64,000 nucleotides of DNA from Penium margaritaceum (GCA_023375785.1 SZWC01002434.1:144333-208332); one strand, 5' to 3'. Shown: positions 11,126-23,141, counted from the stretch's first letter. Translations and numbers: made by a program. Notes: a model not told the origin generated them from the letters alone.

Positions 11126-11720
11126 TTGGTGCTTTGCACTCAGGGAGGTGCAAGTGTGTTGTTACAACCAGGTAGTCTCAGAACAGTTATTATGTTTGTT
11201 TCCCGTGATGATTCTTGTGGGGATGCTCAATTGACTAGTGATGAGGATGGACCTGGCACTACCAACTGGCTTGACAGGTCACAGGTCCGTGCCGTTCGTC
11301 TTTGTCCAGAGTCCTCTAATTCGTGTCAAGTGAGAAGAGTATTCCGTGGCACGTTGTGAAGTGCTAACGACAAGTTGTGAGCCAAGTGGCACCTGGATCT
11401 TTGACTTCGATGCCATCCATCACATGACCTCTTGTCATAGTGACTTTATCGTGCTTGGTCATGTTACGTCTGTTGAGTGAGTTTGCACATGGTTTGGTCA
11501 GTCGCTGCTTGTCCAAGGAATGGGGGATGCATTGTTTTATGGTTTGCATGGCTCCTTGTACATTTTGGATGTGCTGTTTTTCCTTGTTCTTGAGCTTAGC
11601 CTGTTCTCTGATCATACATGCACCATGATGGATCTCATTGTTGAGCACTCTGACAGCTTTACCACCATGAAAGCTCTTAACATACTGCCATTGTTCTTTG
11701 TGCCTCTTTAATCGATTATC
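11126..11720 (+). pseudogene. Protease and pre-integrase region of copia element A (broken)
   Basis: A protease relic lies around 11390-11440: the plus strand keeps a GTWIFDFDAIHHMT-like run corresponding to GTWIIDSGTTHHMT in element B, with the catalytic DSG changed. The following stretch encodes LYILDVLFFLVLELSLFSDH, the counterpart of YILDVLFVPTLELSLLSVH in B, which is the conserved region just before integrase in copia polyproteins. Stops and frameshifts separate the pieces. Confidence 0.65.
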
Positions 11721-11999
11721 TATATCATGTGTCTCATTGTACCCTTCTCCCTCTCTATTCTATGCATGTATTTGTCATTGGAATTCTCTCCTGTGAGCAT
11801 GAGCTCTTGCTACATCGCTGCCTTTGACATGTGAGCTCAGCCACTGTGTCAAAGCTCATTCGGAATCAGCCAGTCATCCATCTTGACGCGGGTTCCTTTG
11901 AGAAGCCACCCAAGACCGATTATCATTTTTACGCTTAGGGAAAGGTATGTTGTTACACTTACCCTGAATCGAATTCTCGGGTACTTCATAAACTATGAT

Positions 12000-12650
12000 T
12001 GATCCTCTTCGACCTCCTCCATCCCTTCCCTGTTGAGTTCCTCTTAGATTGCGGTCGATTTGTTCTCACCTTAATTGATGACTTCACCTGGATGCGGTGC
12101 CTCTAGAGCATCTGCCACAAGAGTGATGCCGCTCTGGCGGCTTGCCTCTAGCTGGTGATGGCTGAGCGCTAGTCTTGTCACATTCTTCACACATCTTTCT
12201 TGGATAGTGGTGGCGAGTCCTTAGGCAAAATGGAAAAAATCTTTGCTGAGCACAGTGTTTATCACCAACCCTCTGTCACTGCTAAACCAGAGCAGAACAA
12301 TGTGTCTGAGTGCTTGAACGACACCATGGAGGATGCGGTCCACGCCATGCAATCCAAGTGCAGTCTCCCAAAGTCCATTGCATTTTAGGGCTTCTCCTAC
12401 ATGATGTGGGTCTAGAACCACCTATCGCATGGTCCTCTTCGGGCCATGTAACGTTGTGCAAGTCGTGGTTTGGCCATCATACAGATCTTTGTCTCGCTCG
12501 CGTCTGGGTTTCACTAGCATGTGTTTGGTATAGCAAAGACCAGAAAGGGTCCAAGGTCTTACTTTTGGGCCGCATGTGTGCCTTCCTAGCAATCTCCTTG
12601 TGGTTAAAGGCCTTGCGCAAATAGGATCCCGCTCTCCATTGCATTGTTGA
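12000..12650 (+). pseudogene. Integrase core of copia element A (broken)
   Basis: Frames around 12060-12110 read LIDDFTWMRCL, the first Asp region of the retroelement DDE integrase. 12200-12390 keeps DSGGESLGKMEKIFAEHSVYH and later an EQNNVSECLNDTMED stretch, which parallels CGEFLGKMDAYFAEHVIFH and QQNGIFERWNHTMED of B. The usual Q-Q-N-G-x-x-E-R motif is therefore degraded, and a TAG interrupts the frame after SIAF. Inactive by inspection. Confidence 0.7.
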
Positions 12651-13389
12651 GTCTTGAGATGCTCTCTTCTTAGGCACTCACCTACCACAACCTATCAAAC
12701 ATTCTATCGCTAGCCTCAAGCCACATTCTCATTTATCTGACTTTGTGGCTGATGGGGGAATCGTCTTGTGGATGGGTCCATCTTAGCCTCCTGATCCATG
12801 GTCTGGTCTCCGGCTACTTACAATCCAACCATCTTGGCTATGGATCCCCACTGGTACACTTGACCCCATGCTAGTGTCAGACACATGTGGCATACCTGAT
12901 CCTGTGCTAGCATTTGTTCTCTCTAAAAAAGCTGACACTATGCTAGTGCAAGTTTCCTTCGGCACTTCTGTTCCAATGCTTGCGTCTGTTTCCTTTGGCA
13001 TACCTGATCCCCAACTGGTGACGTCATCTCCAAATGTACCTATTGTAATGTCTGCACTTGTTACACTCCCATGCGAGCGTGCATCTGTCCATGATTTTCT
13101 TACACCATCTTCTACTCCATGCTTGCCCAAAGTCCATGCAACTTTAGCCTAGCTGCCTAGTGTTCAACCCTAGATGAACACCTCAACACCGGGTTCTCTT
13201 GTGAGCATGGTGGTCTGACCACTCACTTCTAGTGCTCAGCGGACGGCTGACTTGGTGTCCACACACTCTACTATTAGTGTTCAGAGTTTCCAATGTGGCA
13301 AGAATGTCCTTGGACTGAGTGTCTACGCAGGCTATACTAAGGTGCATCTAGCGTATCATATTGGTTAGGAGTTTTTATCTCGTGATTTT

Positions 13390-14200
13390 GTGGTCGCTAT
13401 CGATGTTGCAATTGATCTTGTGGTGGTCTCACGGAGTCCAAAGGCGTACGTTTTGGCCACCCGGAGCTCTCCCTTGACGTTGCCTAATCTAGGCACGTTG
13501 AAGGAGGAACTCTTGGCTTATGACGCAAAGCTATGGCAATTTTCTTATGACAATGAGCTTAGATCCATCCATGAGCACTGTGTTTATGATGTTGTTGACC
13601 TCCTTCTTAAGCGAAAGGTTTTTTATGCCAACTGGGTCATTTGCAATAAGGTGAAGCCTGACAGCGCACTAGATTACTACAAGGTTTGCATGATGGCCAA
13701 GGGGATCTCAGAGGTTCAAAGTGTGCATTGCACTGATACATTTGTACTTGTTGGCTGTATGAACACTATTCATGCCCTCTTTGAGGTTGTTTCTCACCAT
13801 GACTGAGAGCTGCACCAGATGTATGAGAACAATACATTTCTCCTTGGTACTCCAGAGGAGGACATCGGCATTGTCCGACCACCAGGTTTTGAGGTCAATG
13901 ACAAGGAATGGTGCCTGCACAAAGCCTTGTATGGCCTGAGGCAATCACCTTGGTGTTAGAACCTCGAGATCATCGGCAAACCGACATGTATGGGTTACGT
14001 GCGAAGTAATGCCGACCTGTCGCTCTTTCTTAAGCATACAGCTGAGATCTTTTCCATAATCATGGTGTATGATGATGCCCTCCTGGTTGTTTCTCCTTAA
14101 ATGGAGGCCATGGAAGAGGCCAATGCACTTGTTAAAGCTACCTACACGATGAAGTACCACATGCAATTTTTTCCTCAGGATGGAGATCGCATGTGATCTT
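13390..14200 (+). pseudogene. Reverse transcriptase of copia element A (broken)
   Basis: The start of this 138-codon frame matches B's RT along its length: ATRSSPLTLPNLGTLKEEL, then SIHEHCVYDVVDLL, and NKVKPDSALDYYKVCMMAKG. It continues after a TGA at 13804 with PPGFEVNDKEWCLHKALYGL and QSPW. The catalytic YVDD box is shifted to MVYDDALLV near 14070, so the active site is damaged. Frame and order match Ty1/copia RT. Another stop lies right after the box. Confidence 0.8.
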
Positions 14201-14599
14201 CAGTGACGGACAGTCTTGCTACATCAGGCACATTACACCCGTGTTGTGGTGGAGCTGTTTGCTGAACTCATTCAAGAAATCCCCACAACTTCCACCCCCA
14301 CCACATGTGATAGGTGGGATTTCCTAAATTTGGACCATCCAACAGAGCAAGGGGAGACTGTGGACGTGACCTTGTACTTGCTCCTCGTTGGCTCTTTGAT
14401 GTATTTTTTCATAACCACACAATCAACGTTTCCTTTCTCGTCAACCTCCTTGCACTGTTCTTATTGTGTCATCAGGCAAAAACCCTTTACGTGACTTTGC
14501 GAGCGGTACGGTATTTAGCTTTCACACCATACCTCGATCTCCGCTTTTGTTCAAAGTTTCATGGGAATTGACGACTACATAGTTAGAGGCTAGGCTTGG

Positions 14600-15012
14600 A
14601 GCCTTGATGGGAGTTTTCGGAGAGGGTATGTGTTCCTCGTGGATGGCACCATTGTTTTCTGGCACAGAAACAACATTGCACGTACCTCATTAGAGGCTAA
14701 GTATGTATTGTTATGGACTGGGGCTCTTGAGGCGGTGTGGCTGGAGAGTCTGTTTTGTGAGTTGTGTCAATCTGTTCTGATTATGTTCCACAAAAGATAA
14801 CCTGAGTTATCTTATTGTTGTAAAGATATCTATTTTGTTTCATGCATGCACAAAGTACATTGTTATTGAGCATTACTTTGTGCATGATCTTGTGGAAAAA
14901 GAGGTGATATCCGTCATCTAGGCCGGCACGGACATGCAGCGGGATGACTTCCTGACCAAGACATTGGCGTACAGAAAGTTCGTGGTGGCCATTCGTTCGG
15001 TCAGGCTTTGAC
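14600..15012 (+). pseudogene. RNase H end of copia element A (broken)
   Basis: A run near 14690-14770 reads SLEAKYVLL...EAVWLESLFCELCQS, matching SPSQAEYVAS...EVVWLQRLFHELCQF of B and the copia RNase H signature. Near 14940-15010 DDFLTKTLAYRKFVVAIRS corresponds to TEFLTKALARGKFIVAIQS, the C-terminal end of copia polyproteins. Frameshifts and stops lie between. Confidence 0.7.
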
Positions 15013-15120
15013 GCTTGTGTGAGGGTGGCCGAGAATTGGATATATGAGTATGGACTGTTGAGCATCTCGTTGTGTGCCTACATTACTTCCACACGTGTCT
15101 GGACATGCATAGCACTAGAT

Positions 15121-15130
15121 CATGGGAGAG
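15121..15130 (+). promoter_or_regulatory. Polypurine tract of copia element A
   Basis: CATGGGAGAG directly precedes the 3' LTR. The same ten bases, on the minus strand at 17812-17821, precede the 3' LTR of element B, which supports both the function and the family relationship. Confidence 0.65.
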
Positions 15131-15748
15131 AGTTGTGATGTAACCCGTCCCAGTTCGTCCGTACAGCTTAAAATGACCACTCGACCGTGTCCTTGCTTTT
15201 GAGTATCCCTCCTGGGGACACAAGTGGCATCGCAGCAGTGAAGGGTGGTGACCCCATCCATCAACAGGTGTTATACAGCTGCCAAAACGTCATGTGTGTT
15301 TGCTGGGATGTTTTGTAGTTTTTCTATAGTCGCTAAAGGTTCCTCGATGGACTAATTCTCGAGTCCGTTTTGCACGTTTTGCATTCTATGTCCACCGATT
15401 AGTGCCGAAAATGTAAGTGTGACCAGCATGTGGCTTGGGATTTTGTGTCTCTAGGTTTAAACGGTATTGTGTTTGGATACAAATGTGTAGAGTTTTTGCA
15501 AAAAAAAGTTTTTGGCCGGTTTTAGGATGAGCTGTCATTGTCACCATGTCATCCACAGTGCGTTGCATCAGGTTTTTCTCCTACGTGCTTGTTATTTGTC
15601 AGATGTATCTGCATTACTTCCCTATTGGAGCTTATGATTCTCTGCACATCCTTACAATTTATTACACGTACTTTCTTGCTAATCAGTAGACTGGATAGTT
15701 TTTCCACTACAGCGGCAGTAAGACAAGGAAGCTTCTTATAGTTTCTCA
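15131..15748 (+). repeat. 3' LTR of copia element A
   Basis: This 618-bp copy pairs with 8317-8929, starting TTGTGATGTAACCC and ending GTTTCTCA. The outermost TG seen in element B's LTR is missing or mutated here. I could not find a convincing target-site duplication next to either LTR, so the outer edges may have been altered since insertion. Confidence 0.75.
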
Positions 15749-15980
15749 TTTAGTATGTGTGGCACAAATGCCATTCATACAGTTCATTATATTGACCATC
15801 ACATCCAAATGTTCTTTGTGGCCTGTGTTTCTTGAGTTCTTACACTCTCAAAGTTGTGCACAGATGTAGCGACTCGAACTCGAAGTGAGGTGGGACAACG
15901 GTTAGTTTGATGGTATGGTATTGTGTGTGAGTGTGTGAAGTGAAGAGATCACTTACACGGTTCTATGTCCCACACCAACA
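15749..15980 (-). repeat. Partial 3' LTR of truncated copia element D
   Basis: On the minus strand the LTR begins TGTTGGTGTGGGACATAG at 15980, directly after a purine tract. It differs in sequence from the LTRs of A and B. Its far end is lost where element A's 3' LTR abuts it at 15748, so only about 230 bp remain. Confidence 0.55.
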
Positions 15981-15990
15981 CTCCCCCATT
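15981..15990 (-). promoter_or_regulatory. Polypurine tract of element D
   Basis: The minus strand reads AATGGGGGAG immediately before the LTR start TGTTGG, the standard arrangement for plus-strand DNA priming in LTR elements. Confidence 0.55.
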
Positions 15991-16282
15991 ATGAGCAAAC
16001 ATACAGAACCATGTACACTCGGGAAGTAGCACAAAGTCACCAAATAAGGAGACTACAATTCATGCACCTCCCCTCCAGTCCACCGACGTGCAGTTGAGCC
16101 GACTAACTTGCAGGCATGTGAAACACATGCAAGCTACACAACATAGCACCACCACAATCAGGGTGAGACACAAACGGGAAAGGATGACACCAAGCGTGAG
16201 ACTCAACCAGGATGATAACGAACATGCAAGAGACCATTAGGATGAACAATAGACTTTAACTTGCCAATGCTAAGCGCCTTCA

Positions 16283-16580
16283 CGAGGAAGTCCGTAGACT
16301 ACGATCGCATCTACACCCAGACAAATTTGACTTTTCCCTTCGGAATGTGTTCACAAAGAAAACAATGCTTTGCCTTGATGTCCTTATTGCTTGTGTGGTG
16401 CATGCCATCATGCTTCACAGTGGCTTTTATACTCTGATCATCATAGTGTAGGGTGTAACAAATGCGAACATGCAAATGCTGGAGCATGTAACACAAGCAA
16501 ATGCTCTTACACGTACATGTGCTAAGTGCAACATAATCAGCCTCGTTGGATTCATTTAGATTTGGATTAATAAATAGTTG
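16283..16580 (-). pseudogene. Copia RNase H fragment of element D
   Basis: A 99-codon minus-strand frame (16311-16610) reads ESNEADYVALST, then LHYDDQSIKAT, then HHTSNKDIKAKHCFL and GKVKFVWV. This is the classic copia RNase H order (E-x-E-Y-x-A-L-S, then D-N-Q-S-A, then H-x-R-x-K-H-I-x-x-x-x-H-F). DDQS replaces DNQS. Codons after the frame continue as ADFLVKALS in another reading frame, the normal C-terminus. RT and everything upstream are missing, so D is a 3'-terminal stub of an element from a different copia lineage than A and B. Confidence 0.75.
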
Positions 16581-16599
16581 TATGCACTTATGTAGGTAT

Positions 16600-17172
16600 G
16601 CATAAATCAATAGCTGTATATATCAATGTAGACGAATTTATAGGTGTACACATAAACATGAATATAGGTATGGATTGAGGAATGGATATGAATGTGAAAA
16701 TAGATTGAGGTTGTAGGATCTGCAAAAAGTATATGTATTTTAATTCCATATCATTGTTGAATTATCATGAAGTGGTATATTGGATAAATTTGTGAGAGGT
16801 ACTTTGTCCAAATCCTGTTTTGACGCGGACTTCCTCTTGGTGGAAATCTTTGATGGATGATGCCGGATTGTTTTGTAGTTCTTCGAAAAGGCTTGCCTTG
16901 GGAGCATACTCCTATCCGATGTCCTTGTGAGGGAGAAAAGTGATGTTGATTGCTGTCAAAATCACGCATGGAGACTTGTTAAGTGAAACTGAGGGATGGA
17001 GGCATACATAATTTTGTTGGTTCCGAACACGTCACCAACGATGGAAAACAGAAGTTCCACAGCAGAAGGAAGTGACGAATCACAAACTCAACTCACTCAT
17101 CGTTGGTGAATGAGAGTCAGTAATTGGTACTCGTCACCTCAATTTTTTCCTTACAGCACTCAACGTAATGAA
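16600..17172. other. Unassigned spacer between elements D and B
   Basis: AT-rich sequence with short near-repeats of tatgaatgtg/atgaatataggta type around 16600-16700. A 72-codon minus-strand frame (16751-16969) has no recognised domain. No RNA gene or regulatory feature is visible. Confidence 0.4.
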
Positions 17173-17177
17173 TAGCA
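17173..17177. repeat. Target-site duplication of copia element B (left copy; right copy 24992-24996)
   Basis: The five bases outside the left LTR are tagca and those outside the right LTR are tagcg, a four-of-five match in the right size class for LTR retrotransposon integration. This fixes the outer borders of element B. Confidence 0.6.
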
Positions 17178-17811
17178 TGATAAATTGCTAGGAAGATTCC
17201 TAACCTTGCTACTGCTGACGTGCCGACACTGTTAAGTCAGCTAGTGCACTAGCAAGCAAACAGGTGCAAGGAACACCAAGAGTCAGGCTCGGGAGATGCG
17301 CAAAGTCTCATAAGCTCCAATAGCTTAGTAGTGCAGAGAGAAATGACAATTGACATAAATACCTGCCGCGGCATACGGCAGGTGACACACACGGCTGTGT
17401 AAGTTTGTCCTAAAACCGGCCCAAAACCACTCTTTGGTCGTAACTCAGTGCACACGTATCCAAACACAACACCATCTGAACCTACACATGAAGAATCTTG
17501 AGCCAGACGCTACGACTGGTCACACGCACAGGTCCGTCATCGATCAGTGGACATATAATGCAAAACATGCAAATCGGGCTCAGAAGCCAGTCTATCGAGA
17601 AAACTCTTACAACTGCAGAAAAATTATAGAGCATCAAGTCAAGCACCCGGGACGTTGTGGTAGTTGTTTGGCAGCTGCTGGTGGATGGAGCTACCACCCG
17701 TCGGTGCTCTAGTGCCGGCTAGATCCGCATCAGGGATCTGCTCAAGCATGGACACGGCTGATTAGTCACAATAAGCTGTAGAAACAGACGTGGACGACTC
17801 CCATCACAACA
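17178..17811 (-). repeat. 3' LTR of copia element B
   Basis: This 634-bp LTR starts (minus strand) TGTTGTGATGGGAG and ends with the TCA complementary to tgataaatt at 17178. It aligns throughout with 24347-24991, sharing for example CGCAAAGTCTCATAAGCTCC and AGAGAAATGACAA on the plus strand. The bounds are supported by the target-site duplication and the polypurine tract. Confidence 0.85.
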
Positions 17812-17821
17812 CTCTCCCATG
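17812..17821 (-). promoter_or_regulatory. Polypurine tract of copia element B
   Basis: The minus strand reads CATGGGAGAG directly before the 3' LTR's TGTTGTG, identical to the tract of element A. Confidence 0.7.
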
Positions 17822-17919
17822 ACCCGATGGTACGCATGTCCATACACATGCAGAAATGACATAGGTGTGCAACAAGATGCTTAAAAATTCATGCTCACAC
17901 ATCCCAAAACCATCTACTC

Positions 17920-18324
17920 CTAGGCAAATGGGTGAAGCCCGATAGACTGAATGGCCACTATGAACTTTCCACGTGCAAGTGCCTTGGTCAAGAATTCAGT
18001 CCTCTGCATGTCGGTGCCGACCCAGATGACAGAGATCACCTGTTGCTCCACAAGATCACGTACAAAGTGATTCTCAATAGCAATGTGCTTCATGTGTGCA
18101 TGAAACACACTAGAGTTCTCTGCAATGGCAAGAGCACTCTGGTTTTTACAACACAGAACGACAAAAGGCACAAACTGACACAACTCATGAAACAAACGTT
18201 GCAGCCACACTACTTCAGCAACCCTAACCCCAGAAGCAACATACTCAGCCTGTGATGGGCTACATGCGATACAACCCTGCTTGTCGTTGCACCACGATAG
18301 AGCGGTGCCACCCAACGAGAACAC
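17920..18324 (-). pseudogene. RNase H of copia element B
   Basis: This 134-codon frame carries the copia RNase H and the polyprotein C-terminus. SPSQAEYVASG and EVVWLQRLFHELC lie at about residues 23-51, CKNQSALAIAEN (for the usual C/Y-D-N-Q-S-A) at about 58-69, HMKHIAIENHFVRD at about 76-90, and TEFLTKALARGKF near the end. Lys replaces the catalytic Asp of the DNQSA motif, so activity is doubtful. A frameshift near 18430 separates it from the RT frame. It ends about 100 bp before the polypurine tract, which is normal spacing. Confidence 0.85.
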
Positions 18325-18426
18325 GTAGCCTGTCCAATTGTGCCCATTTGGACTCTATGTCCAGTCACTGTCAGTGTAGGCATCGACAACCATCGAACAC
18401 TACCGTCAAAATCAGAATCTAATGTA

Positions 18427-19539
18427 CTATGTGGAGACCATGTCCTGCACCACTTGCACACCATCGTGAAGGGCTCTCGCTTGAGGACACTGTGAAAACT
18501 GTGCAAGGAGGTTGATGGCGGAGGCAATGTTGGGTCGTGTGGTAGTGGCCAAAGACATCAAAGAGCCAATCAGGTGCAAGTATAGGGTCACGTCCACTGT
18601 CTCCCCCAGATCTACTGGATCATCTACCTTCAATGCATCCTTTTTGTCACGTGTGATGGGGGTGGAGGCTATGGGAACTGCACCAATGAAGTCAGCAAAC
18701 CGCTCCCCCACAACGCGGGAATAACGTGTCTTATGCAACAAGAGTGTTCGTGGCTTACGATCACGCACAATCTCCATGCCGAGAAACACAGCTGCAGGAC
18801 CAAGGTCCTTCATCCTGTAGGCAGCCTGAAGGACTGCCTTGGCCTCCTTCAAGGCCTCCATAGAAGAGGATGCAATCAAGAGGTCATCCACGTAGACCAA
18901 GATGGCGGTGAAGCTCTCTGCTATCCGTCTGAGATACAGGGATGGGTTAGCGTCACTTTGCATATAACCAACACGTGTCAGTATGCCGGTGATCTCCAAG
19001 TTCCAGCATCTGGGTGATTGATTCAAGCCGTACAAGGCCTTGGACAAGCACCAGACTTTGTCACCTACCTCGAATCCGGGTGGCTGGACCTTGTGGTTCT
19101 CCTCCTCTAAGGTGCCATGGAGGAACGTGCTACTCAAATCCATCTGGAGAAGCTCCCAGTTTTCGTAAGCAACAACCCCAAATAGAGCGTTAGCGGAGGT
19201 CATGCAAGCAATGGGTACAAAGGTTTCAGTGAAATGTACACCCTCAACTTGCAAGAACCCCTTGGCCATCAAGCAAGCCTTGTAGCGATCCAGTGTGCCA
19301 TCAGGCTTCACCTTCTCACAAAAGATCCACTTGGCCTATACAGCCTTTCCCCCATGCAGGAGGTCGACAAGCTCATAGACACCGTGCTCATGGATGGCTC
19401 TCAACTCATCCTCACAAGCAGTGTACCACAAGTCTACATCCTGAGTTGAGAGTGCCTCCTTCAACGTGCCTGGATCAGGCGTCATCGAGGGAGAGCTTCG
19501 GGTGGCTAAGACACCCCCATCCATAATCGGTCTGACCAC
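18427..19539 (-). pseudogene. Reverse transcriptase of copia element B
   Basis: Two adjacent frames on the same strand (19336-19539 and 18427-19311) make a nearly complete Ty1/copia RT. TLKEAL...ACEDELRAIHEHGVYELVDL opens it. Then come KPDGTLDRYKACLMAKGF, QMDLSSTFLHGTLEE (palm, with Ser for the usual Ala/Lys), PPGFEVGDKVWCLSKALYGL, and the catalytic LVYVDDLLIA box at residues about 138-147 of the 294-codon frame. LGMEIVRDR and GSLMSLATTTRPNIASAI follow. One TAG after GGKAV and a frameshift at the end keep it from being read through. The YVDD box itself is intact. It is far better preserved than the RT of A. Confidence 0.9.
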
Positions 19540-20361
19540 GACAAGGTCAGTTACGGCATCGCAAGCAACCGAGAACTCTCAAGAGACCAATTCATGGCCG
19601 ACTGGACATGTTGGATGCACCTCAGTGTAGTCTGCTTGGACAATCAAGCCAAGAGCCTTCGTGCCACTCTTGCCAATCTGAACACTAGGTGCTGAGTGAG
19701 CAATGCGCTGAGCCCTAGAGGCCAGTGGTTGCGGACGACCACCGGGCTCGGGGGAGTAGCCCGATGTTAAGGCGCTAACCTTAGGCTGCAGAGAAGTCTG
19801 TTGGACCATAGTCGTAAGGGGGAAAAGGTGCATGTATGTGAGTGTATGTGACATAGGGGACTGACACTGGCACGAGATCCGATGTATCACATGGGACAAA
19901 CACTCTTACGGGGTCAGGTGTGCGAGAGGGGACCGACCTGGTACTAGATCAGGTGTGTCAGAGGGGACCAACACTGGCACGGGATCAGGTGTGCCAGAGT
20001 GGTTTGACACCGGCACGGGATCAGGTATGTCTGACGGGACCGACACTGGCATAGGGTCAGGTGTGCCAGAGGGGACTGACACTAGCACGGGATCAGGTGT
20101 GCCGGAGGGGATTCATGAGGTGATTGAACCCACTACCACGACGGCCGGATCGTCAACAGTCGGAGATCAGACCGCAGGTGAGGAGGCCAGAACGGACCCA
20201 TCTGCGAGACTAGACTCTCCCATCCGCGTCGAGGCCACACATGTAGGAACGTGATTGGTGACTAGCGATAGAATGCTGGACAAGTTGCGGAAGGTTAGAA
20301 CCTGAAAGAATATAGCATCAAGAGACTTGACTATGCGATGACTAGCAGGGTACTAAAAGCG

Positions 20362-20985
20362 CTAGGCCTTGGACCGCGGGGAGATACTGAGGAAGATACA
20401 CATGCATCCCCAAGGTGAGACCTTGGACCTCTGTTGGTCCTTGGTGTACCAGGCATGGGCAAGGGATCCCCAAATGCTGGTGAGACGAAGATCAACACGA
20501 TGGCAGAACCACAGCTCATACGGCGTGATATGGTCTGGAAGTAGACCATGCAGTAAGCGGTTCCAGACCCATGTCATGTAGGAGAGGCCCTCAAAGGCAA
20601 AGGACTCCGTAAGACCACACTCAGATCGCATGGCATGAACCTCATCCTCCATGGTGTGGTTCCAACGCTCAAAAATACCGTTTTGCTGTGGTGTAGCAGG
20701 GGCGGAGAGTTGATGAAAAATAACGTGCTCAGCAAAGTAGGCATCCATCTTGCCTAAGAACTCACCACAACGATCCAAGTGGAACGTGTGCACGGTGTGA
20801 CGAGACTGACGTTCAGTCATCACAAGCCACAGGCGGACCGTCGGCACGACATCACTCTTATGGCGAAGGCTGTAGACCCACTGCATCCAGGTGAAGTAAT
20901 CGGTCAGGGTGAGAACATATCGACCCCGATCACAAAGGGACTCAGCTGGGAGAGGACCAAGAAGGTCCTAGTGGACCAACTCTTG
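20362..20985 (-). pseudogene. Integrase of copia element B
   Basis: The minus strand encodes DLLGPLPAESLCDRGRYVLTLTDYFTWMQWVYSLRHKSD, the start of the copia integrase core with its first catalytic Asp. It continues as a 174-codon frame with the DRCGEFLGK motif and TPQQNGIFERWNHT (catalytic Glu). Then come NRLLHGLLPDHITPYELWF and WGSLAHAWYTKDQQRSKVSPWG, which match the copia conserved region after the core. A TAG lies just before DLLGPLP, so translation from upstream is blocked, but the three catalytic acidic positions are still present. Confidence 0.88.
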
Positions 20986-21108
20986 TAGGCGCTATGCTCC
21001 GGAGGAGGAGTCAGGGTAAGAGAAGCGATACATCTGACTCTGGAAGAAAAAACGATTATCGGTCTTAGGCGGCTTCTCAAAGGAAGCAGCATCAAGATTG
21101 AGGGAAAG

Positions 21109-21651
21109 CTAAGTTAGAATGAGCTTGGACACAGTGACCGAGCTCACATGGTAGAGGTGACGATGTAATAAGCACTGGTGCTCATGGGAGAGAACACTAG
21201 TGATAAACTCACGCGAAGGAGAGGGAAGGAGGGAAGAAGTAGAGGGAATACAACAAGACATATGATAGAGGTCATCAATAACAGACACACGAAGCATGAT
21301 AGCACGTGTGTCAAGAGCAGTCACTATGGCAGAGTGAGTAGAGTGCTCAACAGTGAGATCCATCCTAGTGCATGCATGAACAGAGAGCAGGCTGAGCTCA
21401 AGAGTAGGGACAAAGAGTACATCAAGAATGTACAAGGGGTCAAACGGACCATCAAATCACACAAACCCAACTCCCTGTACAGGCAACGACTGACCAGACC
21501 TTGTGCGAACGGACCGAAAGCACCCATCGAGACCGAGTACATTTATGCCGCTATGACGATAGGTCATGTGATGGGTGGTACCAGAGTCAATGATCCAGGT
21601 GCCACTCGGCTCATGACTTCTATTAACACCAAACAATAGGCCACTGAACAC
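21109..21651 (-). pseudogene. Protease and pre-integrase region of copia element B
   Basis: A 64-codon frame (21457-21651) contains SGTWIIDSGTTHHMT, the retroelement aspartic-protease active site D-S-G plus the copia-typical HHMT. The overlapping frame 21109-21435 reads YILDVLFVPTLELSLLSVHACT, matching the copia L-x-x-V-L-x-V-P-x-L-x-x-N-L-L-S-V motif, and continues toward the pre-integrase zinc region. A frameshift between the two parts makes the element defective. Confidence 0.85.
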
Positions 21652-21949
21652 CCTACTCTAGTGGATGCATAGTAGAGGACTCAAGACGATGAAGAACAAC
21701 ACGGATCCGTGACTCGTCAAGCGATTCGGTACTATCAGGTCCATCCTCATCGCAAGCGAATTGAGCTCCACCATAAGCATCATCACGGGCAACAAACAAA
21801 GTAAGATAAATTGTTTCAGGACCACTTCGCTGTGACAACACACTCGCACCTCCCTGAGTACGAATCGCCAGCAACTAATGAAGCTTTACAAACGTGTATT
21901 CCCGAGGGTACATACCACCGTTACAACCTGGTAAAACGGATGCGTCTGT

Positions 21950-23141
21950 TGCAATCATGGTCGTGGCACGCCCCGTTTGTGTGGCACTCGAGGAAATTCA
22001 TTATGTGTGTGATGTCTGAAAGCCGCGCATGATCCGAGTTCAGTCAAGGGGCTCCTCACACTCCGTGTAATGGTGAGTGCATCCATAGTTGTGACAATGG
22101 ATAGAACAGCCACTACCACTACTCTCCCGTTGCTGTTGCTACAGCTTTCTCTTCCCGTGTCGCTTTTTCTCCTTCTTCTTGTGTGTGATCGTTGAAACAC
22201 CCTGAGTGTCGCTGCCCGGGGTTGAAAAGGAGGAGGAGGAAGCGGTGGAGGTGAGATTGGTGAGCTGAGACAGAGAAGTGGAGGGATAGCAGTCATTACT
22301 ACAACAATGATGGGTGATGGCAGCCTCGTGAGCCGATGTGGCCTGGGGGGAACAGCAATGGGTCCAAGGAAGCAGCTGTAGGGACTCTAACAACTCAGAG
22401 AGAGCTATATGGTCAAAGCCCGTAAAGAGCTTCACGTGGTCAAGTGCACCCCCATCATGGTGGTGTCGAGTGCACACAAGTACGTCCCGCCACTGGTCCC
22501 AAGGCGCATGTAAAGACTCATGATGCGCCTCTAGTAGCCAGCTGCAAGCTCTAAGGGACCCTGATGGAGGGAGTGAAACTCATCTAGTCAGGCCGCCCTC
22601 ATAGCATGGGTCTATGCAGCGAGAAGTGTCAGGGCGAGCTCCCAACCTTGGTGCGGATATGCTCCAGTCCCGGTCTACGTCTCTCCCACGAAGGGTCGGA
22701 AGTCGACCATAGTCTCCTACGGAGACTGTGGTCAACTGTGGTCATGGCGTAGAGGAGACCACACATTGGTCTCGATGTTGTCTGGATGTGATGAGCATCG
22801 TGGGTCTGGTATTGGCAATAGTAGCAAGGCTAGACGCCCTCACAATTGTCCCACACTTGAAATAAGGTCTTCCAATAAACAAAGCCCTTGTCATTATCGT
22901 AACAAGGTAGATGTGTCTCAAAGTCCTTTGCTCTCCGCTCCATGGAGAGGGCAACCTCAGGCTCGGGTGACGGTGGACAGGGTATATGGAGCCAACCTGT
23001 GAGAAAAATGTCGCCAAAAGTGAATGTTGTTGAACGCCTGATCTTGACGGCGAGAAGGTGGCGGAGTGAGAGGCTACGACCCCAAACATACCTCACGGAT
23101 GCGCTCCTCAAGCACATGAATCTCGTGCTTACGTGTGTCAT
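21950..23141 (-). pseudogene. gag of copia element B
   Basis: Three overlapping minus-strand frames (22830-23141, 22139-22477, 21955-22296) tile a gag region. The first has ERRAKDFETHLPCYDNDKGF followed by VYWKTLFQVWD, shared with element A. The second is Ser/Thr-rich and ends in the basic KKKEKKRHGKRK tail. A Cys/His-rich piece near 21990-22110, with CHNYGC and HHYTEC, looks like the remains of a zinc knuckle with one residue lost. Frameshifts separate all pieces. Confidence 0.7.

Noticed and set aside
8290-15812. Similar 22-bp stretches (ACCATCA-ATCCAAAT-TTCT) just outside both LTRs of element A
   Set aside because: Too long and too diverged for a target-site duplication of a copia element, and the sequences further out do not match. 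Probably chance or shared LTR-like wording.
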